Assembly: GCF_003236315.1 (NCBI RefSeq)
Contig: NZ_POTY01000001.1
Location: forward strand, 1-64,000
Direction of reading: 5' to 3'
DNA length: 64,000 nt
From: Micromonospora craterilacus
GTDB lineage: Bacteria > Actinomycetota > Actinomycetes > Mycobacteriales > Micromonosporaceae
Under the pieces are notes generated by a model. That model worked only from the letters and a program-made list of their open reading frames with translations, was not told the DNA's origin and searched no databases. A program made the position numbers and the translations under genes. Position 1 is the stretch's first letter. Every line of letters begins with the position of its first letter. Positions 43,594 through 56,018 of this stretch are shown here, one piece after another.

Positions 43594-44730
43594 ATGCGCG
43601 TCCTGTTCGTCTCCTCTCCCGGTCTAGGTCATTTGTTCCCGCTGATCCAGCTCGCCTGGGGTTTCCGCACGGCCGGTCATGACGTGGTGATCGCGCTCGC
43701 CGAGCACACCCAGAAGGCCGCCGCCGCCGGCCTGGAGGTGGTGGACGTCGCACCGGACTACAGCGCCGTCAAGGTCTTCGAGCAGGTGGCCAAGGACAAC
43801 CCCCGCTTCGCCGAGACGGTCGCCACCCGCCCGGCCATCGACCTGGAGGAGTGGGGTGTGCAGATCGCGGCGGTCAACCGCCCACTGGTGGACCGCACCA
43901 TCGCCCTCGCCGACGACTTCAAGCCCGACCTGGTCGTCTACGAGCAGGGCGCGACGGTCGGCCTGCTCGCCGCGGCCCGCGCCGGAGTGCCGGCCATCCA
44001 GCGCAACCAGAGCGCGTGGCGTACCCGCGGCATGCACTCCTCGATCGCCTCCTTCCTCACCGACCTGATGGAGAAGCACCAGGTCAGCCTGCCCAAGCCG
44101 AGCGTGACGATCGAGTCGTTCCCGCCGAGCCTGCTGCTGGAGGCGGAGCCGGAGGGCTGGTTCATGCGCTGGGTGCCGTACGGCGGTGGCGCGGTTCTCG
44201 GCGACCGGCTCCCGCCGACGCCACCCCGCCCGGAGGTGGCCATCACGATGGGCACCATCGAGTTGCAGGCGTTCGGCATCGGCGCGGTGGAGCCCATCAT
44301 CGCCGCCGCCGCCGAGGTGGACGCGGACTTCGTGCTGGCACTCGGCGAACTCGACATCACCCCGCTGGGCACCCTGCCACGCAACGTGCGCGCGGTCGGC
44401 TGGACGCCGCTGCACACCCTGCTACGGACCTGCACCGCGGTCGTGCACCACGGCGGCGGCGGCACGGTGATGACGGCGATCAACGCCGGCATCCCGCAAC
44501 TGCTCGCGCCCGACCCGCGCGACCAGTTCCAGCACACCGCCCGGGAGGCGGTCAGCCGGCGGGGCATCGGCCTGGTCAGCACCTCCGACAAGGTCGACGC
44601 GGACCTGCTGCGCCGGCTGATCGGGGACGAGTCGATGCGTACGGCGGCGCGGGAGGTGCGCGAGGAGATGATCGCACTGCCCACGCCGGCGGAGACGGTA
44701 CGCCGCATCGTCGAGCGTGTCTCGGGCTGA
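43594..44730 (+). CDS. calG3: Glycosyltransferase CalG3 (first sugar transfer to the enediyne), 378 aa
   Basis: GT-B fold enzyme starting MRVLFVSSPGLGHLFPLIQL, with VVYEQGATVGLLAAARAGVP and the donor site AVVHHGGGGTVMTAINAGI. It recalls CalG3, which attaches the 4-amino/hydroxyamino hexose to the enediyne aglycone. The ATG at 43594 matches the known N-terminus; an upstream GTG at 43558 would add 12 residues. Follows calS13 by 39 nt. A GC-rich imperfect inverted repeat (about 44734-44780) separates it from calO2. Confidence 0.93.
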   Translation: MRVLFVSSPGLGHLFPLIQLAWGFRTAGHDVVIALAEHTQKAAAAGLEVVDVAPDYSAVKVFEQVAKDNPRFAETVATRPAIDLEEWGVQIAAVNRPLVDRTIALADDFKPDLVVYEQGATVGLLAAARAGVPAIQRNQSAWRTRGMHSSIASFLTDLMEKHQVSLPKPSVTIESFPPSLLLEAEPEGWFMRWVPYGGGAVLGDRLPPTPPRPEVAITMGTIELQAFGIGAVEPIIAAAAEVDADFVLALGELDITPLGTLPRNVRAVGWTPLHTLLRTCTAVVHHGGGGTVMTAINAGIPQLLAPDPRDQFQHTAREAVSRRGIGLVSTSDKVDADLLRRLIGDESMRTAAREVREEMIALPTPAETVRRIVERVSG

Positions 44731-44796
44731 GCCGGCTCGCGTCGTCCGCCGGCCCGGCCGGCGGGCGGCGCGACGAGCCACTGGAAGGGGTGCCTC

Positions 44797-46002
44797 GTGC
44801 TGGCCGACGCCGTGACCGCGTTCGACCCGACCGCCGACGATGTCCGGCGGGACCCGTACCCGTCGTACCACTGGCTGCTCCGCCACGATCCGGTGCACCG
44901 GGGGGCGCATCACGTCTGGTACGTCTCCCGCTTCGGCGACGTGCGCGCGGTCCTCGGCGACGAGCGGTTCGCCCGCACCGGCATCCGGCAGTTCTGGACG
45001 GATCTGGTCGGGCCGGGCCTGCTCAGCCGGATCGTCGGCGACATCATCCTGTTCCAGGACGAGCCGGACCACGGCCGGCTGCGTGGCGTGGTCGGCCCGG
45101 CCTTCAGCCCGTCGGCGTTGCGGCGGCTGGAACCGGTGATCGCCGCCACCGTCGAGGACCTGCTGCGCCCGGCGCGGGCCCGCGGCACGATGGACGTCGT
45201 CGCCGAGCTGGCGTACCCGCTGGCGCTGCGCGCGGTGCTCGGGCTGCTCGGCCTGCCGGACGGCGACGAGGACGCGGTCGGCCGCTGGTCGCGTGCGGTG
45301 GGCCGGACGCTCGACCGAGGTGCCTCCGCCGAGGACATGCGGCAGGGCCACGCGGCCATCGCCGAGTTCGCCGATTACGTGGAGCAGGCGCTGGCCGCGC
45401 GGCGCGACGACGGCGAGGACCTGCTGGCCTTGATGCTCGCCGCCCACCGGCGCGGCCTGATGAGCCGCAACGAGATCGTCAGCACCGTGGTCACGTTCAT
45501 CTTCACCGGTCACGAGACGGTCGCCAGCCAGGTCGGCAACGGGCTGCTGAGCCTGCTGAACCATCCGGACCAGCTGGACCTGCTGCGCGGCGCTCCGCAG
45601 CTGGTGGCACCGGCCGTCGAGGAGTGTCTGCGCTACGACCCGGCGGTGCAGTCGAACACCCGGCAGTTGACCGCCGACGTCGAGCTGCACGGCCGGCTGC
45701 TGGGCCGCCACGACGTCGTGGTGGTGCTGGCCGGCGCGGCGAACCGGGACCCGCTGCGGTACGACCGGCCGGACGAGTTCGACATCCGCCGCGACCCGAT
45801 CCCGTCGATGTCCTTCGGCGCGGGGATGCGCTACTGCCTCGGGTCGTACCTGGCCCGGTTGCAGTTGCGGACCGCTCTCGGCGCGTTGGCCGGGCTGCCG
45901 GACCTGCGGCCGGCCACCGCCCCGGAGGGGCTGACCTACCAGCCACGAACGATGTTCCGCGGCCTCACGAGGCTGCCGGTCGCGTTCACGCCGGCCGGCT
46001 GA
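44797..46002 (+). CDS. calO2: Cytochrome P450 CalO2 (orsellinate hydroxylation), 401 aa
   Basis: A bacterial P450: I-helix FIFTGHETVASQVGN with the usual acid-Thr pair, ExxR in VEECLRYDP region, and heme ligand in SFGAGMRYCLGSYLAR. The sequence recalls CalO2, thought to hydroxylate the orsellinate ring while it is bound to a carrier. GTG start at 44797 after AAGGGG. It is followed by the halogenase gene, so the aromatic tailoring genes are grouped. Confidence 0.92.
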   Translation: MLADAVTAFDPTADDVRRDPYPSYHWLLRHDPVHRGAHHVWYVSRFGDVRAVLGDERFARTGIRQFWTDLVGPGLLSRIVGDIILFQDEPDHGRLRGVVGPAFSPSALRRLEPVIAATVEDLLRPARARGTMDVVAELAYPLALRAVLGLLGLPDGDEDAVGRWSRAVGRTLDRGASAEDMRQGHAAIAEFADYVEQALAARRDDGEDLLALMLAAHRRGLMSRNEIVSTVVTFIFTGHETVASQVGNGLLSLLNHPDQLDLLRGAPQLVAPAVEECLRYDPAVQSNTRQLTADVELHGRLLGRHDVVVVLAGAANRDPLRYDRPDEFDIRRDPIPSMSFGAGMRYCLGSYLARLQLRTALGALAGLPDLRPATAPEGLTYQPRTMFRGLTRLPVAFTPAG

Positions 46003-46049
46003 CCGCCGTCGGCGCGGTCCGCGAACGCGAGCAGGAGGAGCAGCTTGCC

Positions 46050-47291
46050 ATGAGCCATCCCGTTCCCGAGTACGACGTCGTCGTCGTCGGCGGCGGCCCC
46101 GCCGGGTCGTGCACGGCCGGCCTCCTCGCCCTGGAGGGGCACCGGGTCCTGTTGCTGGAGCGCGACAAGTTTCCCCGCTATCACATCGGCGAGTCCCTGA
46201 TCACCGGTGTGGTCCCGACGCTGACCGCGTTGGGCGTGCTCGATCGCATGGCCGACCTGCGGTTCCAGGTCAAGTACGGCGGCAGCCTGCTGTGGGGCGC
46301 CGACCAGAGCGCGCCGTGGTCGTTCCGCTTCCGGGAGGTCCGCGGCGGCCGCTTCGAGTACGCCTGGCAGGTCCGACGCGCCGAGTTCGACGCGATGCTG
46401 CTGGACCGGGCCCGGGAGTTGGGCGTGCAGGTGGTCGAGGGGGCCACCGTCCGGGAACCGCTGACCGACGGCGACCGGATCGCGGGTGTCCGGTACCAGC
46501 TGCGGGGCGAGTCGTCCCCGGTGGACGCACGGGCGGTGATGGTGGTCGACGCCTCCGGCCAGCAGCGCTGGCTGGGCCGCCGGTTCGGGTTGGTCGACTG
46601 GTACGACGACCTGCGCAACGTGGCCGTGTGGAGCTACTGGCAGGGCGCGCTGCGGTACCCGGGCGAGCACGAGGGCGACCTGCTGACCGAGAGCTGCCGG
46701 CAGGGCTGGCTCTGGTACGCGCCGCTGAGTCCGACGTTGACCGGTATCGGGTACGTCACGACGAGCGACCGGCTGGTGGCGTCCGGGCTGCCCCCGGAGC
46801 AACTGCTGGAGAAGCAGATCGCGGGATCCTCCGAGGTCGCCTGGCTCACCTCGGGCGCGAAGCGGGTGGACATCTACCGCGCCGCGCGCGACTGGTCGTA
46901 CACCTGCACCCAGTTCTCCGGTCCGGGCTGGGTCCTGGTCGGCGACGCGGCGGCGTTCATCGACCCGCTGCTGTCCTCCGGCGTGACCCTGGCGATGCGC
47001 GGTGCGAGCAGCGTCGCGCGGGCGGTCCACGAGACGCTGACCGCGCCGGACAAGGAACGTCACGTCATGCAGGCCTACGAGGACCGGTACCGCGACTTCC
47101 TCGGGTCCCTGCTGGAGCTGGTCCGGTTCTTCTACGACGGCGCCCACGGCAAGGAGGAGCTGCACCTGCGGGCCCAGGCCATCGTGGACCCGGACCACAG
47201 CCTGCCACCCAAGATCTCGTTCGTGACGCTGCTCTCCGGGTTGGTCCGGGGCGACGAGAGCCTGGAACTGGGCAGCCTGAGCGACCATTGA
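46050..47291 (+). CDS. calO3: FAD-dependent halogenase CalO3, 413 aa
   Basis: A flavin-dependent halogenase: dinucleotide fold YDVVVVGGGPAGSCTAGLLA, the WxWxxP-type signature in GWLWYAPLSPTLTG, GWVLVGDAAAFIDPLLSSG for FAD. It belongs to the variant subgroup that halogenates carrier-bound phenols. In calicheamicin the aromatic ring bears iodine, so this is the expected iodinating enzyme. ATG at 46050 with GGAGGAG about 9-15 nt upstream. The stop lies inside the TTGACC -35 box of the next promoter. Confidence 0.92.
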   Translation: MSHPVPEYDVVVVGGGPAGSCTAGLLALEGHRVLLLERDKFPRYHIGESLITGVVPTLTALGVLDRMADLRFQVKYGGSLLWGADQSAPWSFRFREVRGGRFEYAWQVRRAEFDAMLLDRARELGVQVVEGATVREPLTDGDRIAGVRYQLRGESSPVDARAVMVVDASGQQRWLGRRFGLVDWYDDLRNVAVWSYWQGALRYPGEHEGDLLTESCRQGWLWYAPLSPTLTGIGYVTTSDRLVASGLPPEQLLEKQIAGSSEVAWLTSGAKRVDIYRAARDWSYTCTQFSGPGWVLVGDAAAFIDPLLSSGVTLAMRGASSVARAVHETLTAPDKERHVMQAYEDRYRDFLGSLLELVRFFYDGAHGKEELHLRAQAIVDPDHSLPPKISFVTLLSGLVRGDESLELGSLSDH

Positions 47292-47323
47292 CCCGACACC
47301 GGGCGCTATATAATCTTAAAGTG
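47288..47323 (+). promoter_or_regulatory. Promoter of the calO4-calE10 transcript
   Basis: TTGACC (47288-47293), 17-nt spacer, TAATCT (47311-47316); a perfect TATAAT overlaps at 47309-47314 (15-nt spacing). On the minus strand CACTTTAAGAT (47323-47313) covers the -10, again the recurrent element. CGCTATATA at 47304-47312 is repeated before calG4 (59361-59369). Confidence 0.6.
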
Positions 47324-47324
47324 A

Positions 47325-48392
<1,068 letters not shown>

Positions 48393-48435
48393 CCGGCCCG
48401 CCCCGCCGCGACCCGACTCCAACGGAGGTACGACG

Positions 48436-52230
<3,795 letters not shown>

Positions 52231-52260
52231 CCCACCGGACGTGCCCCACCGGAGGACCGC

Positions 52261-53322
52261 ATGGCAACGACTACGACCACCGCCCAGCCCGGGCTGCGGC
52301 ACCGGATGCAGCAGCTGATCTACGGGTTCTTCACCGCGCAGACGCTGCACGTCGCCGTCCGGCTGCGGATTCCGGACCTGCTCGCCGAGGGCAAGCCGGA
52401 CCTCGCGGAGCTGGCCGAGGCCACCGGGGCGCACGCGCCGTCGCTGCGCCGGCTGCTGCGGGCGCTGGTGTACCTGGAGGTGCTGGCGGAGCCGGAGCCG
52501 GGCAGGTTCGTCCTCACCGAGCAGGGCGAGGTGCTGCGGTCGGACGTCACCGGGTCGATGCGGGAGCTGGTGCTGCTGCTGTCCGGGCCGGAGAGCTGGG
52601 CCGCGTGGGGACAGCTCGAACACAGCGTCCGCACCGGCGGGGTGGCCTGGGACCACGTGCACGGCCAGAGCTGCTTCGCGTACCTGATGGCGGACCCGCA
52701 GCGGCAGGCGGCGTTCAACGCGGCCATGGCGGAGGGATCCCGGGCGTTCGTGCCGACACTGCTGTCCGCGTACGACTTCGCCGAGCTGGACACCGTCGTG
52801 GACGTGGGCGGCGGCAGCGGGGCGCTGCTCGCCGGGGTGCTGGTCGCGCACCCGCACCTGCGGGGCACGGTCTTCGACACCCCCGACGGCGTGGCCGACG
52901 CCGCACGCACGCTCGCCGAGCAGGGGGTGGCCGACCGGTGCGAGGTGCGCGCCGGGGACTTCTTCGAGTCGGTGCCGCCCGGCGCGGACGCCTACCTGCT
53001 CAAGAGCGTCCTGCACGACTGGGACGACGAGCAGTGCGTGGCGGTGCTGGGTACGGTCCGCCGGGCGGCCCGGGCGGACAGCCGGGTGCTGCTGGTCGAG
53101 TCACTGATGCCGACCACGGTCGGCACCGGCCCGAGCGTCGCGCAGGTGGTCATGAACGACCTGAACATGATGGTGTGCCACGGCGGGCGGGAGCGCACCG
53201 TCGCGGAGTTCCGGGAGCTGCTGCGCGCCGCCGGCTTCCGGCTGGAGTCCGTCACGCCCTGCCCGGCACCGAGCGTGATGGGCATCCTGGAGGCGGCGCC
53301 GGTGGCCGGGGCGGAGTCATGA
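52261..53322 (+). CDS. calO6: O-methyltransferase CalO6, 353 aa
   Basis: A second small-molecule O-methyltransferase: N-terminal winged helix (LHVAVRLRIPDLLAEG), SAM loop TVVDVGGGSGALLAGVLVAH, FDTPDGVADAA, and the catalytic His in LKSVLHDWDDEQCVAVL. Paralogous to CalO1 and expected to methylate another hydroxyl of the aromatic unit. ATG at 52261 after GGAGG. Its TGA overlaps the ATG of the FGE-fold gene (ATGA). Confidence 0.92.
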   Translation: MATTTTTAQPGLRHRMQQLIYGFFTAQTLHVAVRLRIPDLLAEGKPDLAELAEATGAHAPSLRRLLRALVYLEVLAEPEPGRFVLTEQGEVLRSDVTGSMRELVLLLSGPESWAAWGQLEHSVRTGGVAWDHVHGQSCFAYLMADPQRQAAFNAAMAEGSRAFVPTLLSAYDFAELDTVVDVGGGSGALLAGVLVAHPHLRGTVFDTPDGVADAARTLAEQGVADRCEVRAGDFFESVPPGADAYLLKSVLHDWDDEQCVAVLGTVRRAARADSRVLLVESLMPTTVGTGPSVAQVVMNDLNMMVCHGGRERTVAEFRELLRAAGFRLESVTPCPAPSVMGILEAAPVAGAES

Positions 53323-54263
53323 CCAGCGTCGGCGACCTCGACACCGCCGGGCCCGCCGCGTCCACGGCCCCCGGCGAGATGGTGCGCGTGCCCGGCGGCA
53401 CCTTCCTCCAGGGTTCTCCGGATCGGACGCTGGACTGGTTGGAGAGCGAGGGTCAGGCGTTCCCCCGGGACTGGTTCACCGACGAGACCCCGCAACTGCC
53501 GGTGACCCTGCCGGACTACCTCATCGACCGGTATCCGGTGACCGTCGCCCAGTTCGCCGCGTTCGTCGCCCGCACCGGGTACGTGACGTCGGCCGAGCGG
53601 TCCGGCGGCAGCATGGTCTACAGCGACTACTGGGAGATCCGCGAGGGTGCCTGCTGGCACCGCCCGGCCGGGTACGGCAGCGGCGTCCGCAACCGCGACG
53701 ACCACCCGGTCGTGCACATCTCCCACCTGGACGCCGAGGCGTACGCGAGGTGGGCGGGCCGGCGGCTGCCGACCGAGTCGGAGTGGGAGCGGGCGGCCAC
53801 CGGGCCGTCGTACCGGCTGTGGCCCTGGGGTGACACCTGGGACCCGGGCAACGCCAACACCGCCGAGTGGACCGGCGGCACCTTCCGCGGCCTGGCCGAG
53901 TGGCGGGAGTGGTGGTCGGCGATCCACGCGGCCCAGGGGCCGGTGCCGCAGACCACGCCGGTCGGCGCGTTCTCCCCCCGGGGCGACAGCGTCGACGGCT
54001 GCGCCGACATGACCGGCAACGTGTACGAGTGGACGTCCACCCTGGCCCACCTGTACGCGCCGGAGACCCGGTGCGACCCCACGATCCACCTGGTGATGGG
54101 CCGTTCCCGGGTCATCCGGGGCGGGTCCTGGATGAACTTCCGCTATCAGGTGCGGTGCGCGGAGCGGCTCTACGGGGATCCCACCGGCTGGTCCAACTTC
54201 GCCCTCGGCTTCCGCTGCGCCGGTGACGCGCCGGCGGCCGGTGTCGAGCACAACGGGAGGTAG
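53319..54263 (+). CDS. FGE/sulfatase-modifying-factor-fold protein lacking the catalytic Cys pair, 314 aa
   Basis: The FGE-sulfatase fold is clear: MVRVPGGTFLQGSPDRTLDW, PDYLIDRYPVTVAQFAAFV, HPVVHISHLDAEAYARWAGR, RLPTESEWERAATG, MTGNVYEWTS and RVIRGGSWMNFRYQVRCAER. True formylglycine-generating enzymes bind copper through two cysteines after the GGS motif; here that stretch has Asn, Phe and Gln instead, so FGE activity is not expected. There is no DinB-like domain, so it is not an EgtB sulfoxide synthase either. Coupled to calO6 and 2 nt before a sulfur-carrier gene. A role in sulfur chemistry or oxidation is inference. Confidence 0.85.
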   Translation: MTSVGDLDTAGPAASTAPGEMVRVPGGTFLQGSPDRTLDWLESEGQAFPRDWFTDETPQLPVTLPDYLIDRYPVTVAQFAAFVARTGYVTSAERSGGSMVYSDYWEIREGACWHRPAGYGSGVRNRDDHPVVHISHLDAEAYARWAGRRLPTESEWERAATGPSYRLWPWGDTWDPGNANTAEWTGGTFRGLAEWREWWSAIHAAQGPVPQTTPVGAFSPRGDSVDGCADMTGNVYEWTSTLAHLYAPETRCDPTIHLVMGRSRVIRGGSWMNFRYQVRCAERLYGDPTGWSNFALGFRCAGDAPAAGVEHNGR

Positions 54264-54265
54264 CG

Positions 54266-54532
54266 ATGGTCACGGTGCTGCTGTCGGCCGGCTGGGCCCA
54301 CCGTGGGCAGAAGACGTTCGCGTGCCACGAAGGCACGGTCCGCGACGTCATCAAGGAGTTCGTCGAGTCCTACCCGCTCTACCGCCGCCGGCTGCTCGAC
54401 GACGACGGCGAGCCACTGACCTACTACAACGTCTACCTCGACGGGGACCTGGTGGAGACCGCCGACCGGTCCCGGGTGACCGCCCGCTCGGACAGCACGG
54501 TCGCCATCATCCCGCCCCTGGCCGGGGGCTGA
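54266..54532 (+). CDS. MoaD/ThiS-like sulfur carrier protein ending in Gly-Gly, 88 aa
   Basis: A small beta-grasp protein: VTVLLSAGWAHRGQKTF, TVRDVIKEFVESYPLYRRRL, YYNVYLDGDLVETADR, and the C-terminus VAIIPPLAGG. The terminal GG following a hydrophobic PPL stretch is the hallmark of MoaD/ThiS/CysO carriers, which are adenylated and thiocarboxylated at the last glycine. The gene starts 2 nt after the FGE-fold gene and precedes the 2,3-dehydratase gene. It is a strong candidate for sulfur donor to the thiosugar or the trisulfide. No E1-like activating enzyme is in the window; a housekeeping MoeZ might serve. Confidence 0.87.
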   Translation: MVTVLLSAGWAHRGQKTFACHEGTVRDVIKEFVESYPLYRRRLLDDDGEPLTYYNVYLDGDLVETADRSRVTARSDSTVAIIPPLAGG

Positions 54533-54593
54533 CCCCACCGGCCAGCCCGGTGTGTCACCGGTGCCCCACCGAGGCCAACCCTATGGAGAGACC

Positions 54594-56018
54594 ATGGTCC
54601 TGCCGCACACCGACGCCCGACCCCGTCCCGGGCGAACCGACCGGGACCACCTCCCCGCCCGGCTGGCCCGGTCGGCGCGCCACCGCCCGCGCCCGGCCGC
54701 CGAGCTGGAGGCATGGCTCGCCGCCCGCGAGCGGGCCAACCCCTTCGAGATCACCGAGGTGCCGTTCGCCGAGCTGACCGGGTGGTCCTTCGCCCCGCAG
54801 AGCGGCGACCTGGTGCACGACAGCGGCAGGTTCTTCAGCGTGGAGGGGCTGCACGTCCGCACCGACGGCGGGCCGGTCGACGAGTGGTGGCAGCCGATCA
54901 TCCACCAGCCGGACCGGGCCATCCTCGGCATCCTGGCCCGCGAGATCGACGGCGTGCTGCACTTCCTGATGCAGGCCAAGATGGAGCCGGGCAACGTCAA
55001 CGGCGTCCAGTTCTCCCCCACCGTGCAGTCCACGCCCAGCAACTACCAGCGGGCGCACCGGGGCGCGCGGTCCCGCTACGTCGAGTACTTCCTGGAGCCG
55101 GAGCGCGGTCGCGTGCTGGTGGACGTGCTCCAGTCCGAGCAGGGCTCCTGGTTCCGGGGCAAGCGCAACCGCAACATCATCGTCGAGGTCACCGACGAGG
55201 TCGAACCGCACGAGGACTTCGTCTGGCTCACCCTCGGCCAGATCCACGACCTCCTGCACCGGCCCAACCTCGTCAACATGGACGCCCGTACCGTGCTCTC
55301 CTGCCTGCCCGGCCACGCGGACACCGCGAGCGCCGACGGCACGACGGTCGGCGCCGCCGTCGCGCGGTCCGCGCTGGCCGACGACGACGAGGCGTGGCAG
55401 CCGCTGCTCCAGGTCCGCAACTGGCTGACCGCCAGCAAGGCCGGCCGGACGCTGGTGGCCCGGCAGATCCCGTTGTCCGAGGTGCGGGACTGGCACCGGG
55501 GTGACGTGGACATCCGGCACCGCTCCGGCCGGTACTTCCGGATCGTCGGACGTCACGTACGGGCCAGCAACCGCGAGGTCGCGCAGTGGCGGCAGCCGCT
55601 GCTGGCCCCCTGCGGTACCGGGCTGGTCGCGTTCGTCGTCCGGCGCATCGACGGCGTACTGCACGTGTTGGCCCATGCCGACCTGCGACCCGGCTACCGG
55701 GACACCGTCGAGCTGGGTCCCACCGTGCAGTGCACGCCGGACAACTTCTCCGCTGAGAACCGCCCCGACTACCTGGATCTGGTCCGCTCGGAGCAGGTGC
55801 GGGTGCACTACGACGTACTCCAGTCCGAGGAGGGCGGGCGGTTCCACCACGCGGTGACGCGGCACATGGTGGTCGAGGTGGGTGCCGACTTCCCGGTCGC
55901 GACACCACCGGACTACGTCTGGGTGACCCTGCGCCAGCTCACCGCCATGACGGCCTTCAGCTACCAGGTGAACATCGAGGCGCGCAGCCTCCTGCTGTGC
56001 CTGCGGGCACTGCGGTGA
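54594..56018 (+). CDS. calS14: NDP-hexose 2,3-dehydratase, CalS14-like, 474 aa
   Basis: The two-fold internal repeat of the family is evident: VHDSGRFFSVEGLHVRTDGG and RHRSGRYFRIVGRHVRASNR; LQAKMEPGNVNGVQFSPTVQ-like and LAHADLRPGYRDTVELGPTV; STPSNY and CTPDNF. These enzymes remove the C2 hydroxyl from TDP-4-keto-6-deoxyhexose and start 2-deoxysugar formation. Calicheamicin has 2-deoxy units in the thiosugar and the aminopentose. ATG at 54594 with GGAGAG. Its TGA overlaps the GTG of the P450 gene. Confidence 0.9.
   Translation: MVLPHTDARPRPGRTDRDHLPARLARSARHRPRPAAELEAWLAARERANPFEITEVPFAELTGWSFAPQSGDLVHDSGRFFSVEGLHVRTDGGPVDEWWQPIIHQPDRAILGILAREIDGVLHFLMQAKMEPGNVNGVQFSPTVQSTPSNYQRAHRGARSRYVEYFLEPERGRVLVDVLQSEQGSWFRGKRNRNIIVEVTDEVEPHEDFVWLTLGQIHDLLHRPNLVNMDARTVLSCLPGHADTASADGTTVGAAVARSALADDDEAWQPLLQVRNWLTASKAGRTLVARQIPLSEVRDWHRGDVDIRHRSGRYFRIVGRHVRASNREVAQWRQPLLAPCGTGLVAFVVRRIDGVLHVLAHADLRPGYRDTVELGPTVQCTPDNFSAENRPDYLDLVRSEQVRVHYDVLQSEEGGRFHHAVTRHMVVEVGADFPVATPPDYVWVTLRQLTAMTAFSYQVNIEARSLLLCLRALR

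Noticed and set aside
44734-44780. Terminator between calG3 and calO2
   Set aside because: The GC-rich inverted repeat has an almost zero-length loop in its best pairing and mismatches outside; at most an attenuator.
43851-46049. Long plus frame running into the halogenase from calG3 and calO2
   Set aside because: Shadow frame only; the halogenase starts at the ATG at 46050 with its own SD.
53319-54263. EgtB-type sulfoxide synthase
   Set aside because: Only the FGE-like domain is present; the N-terminal DinB-like iron-binding domain is missing.
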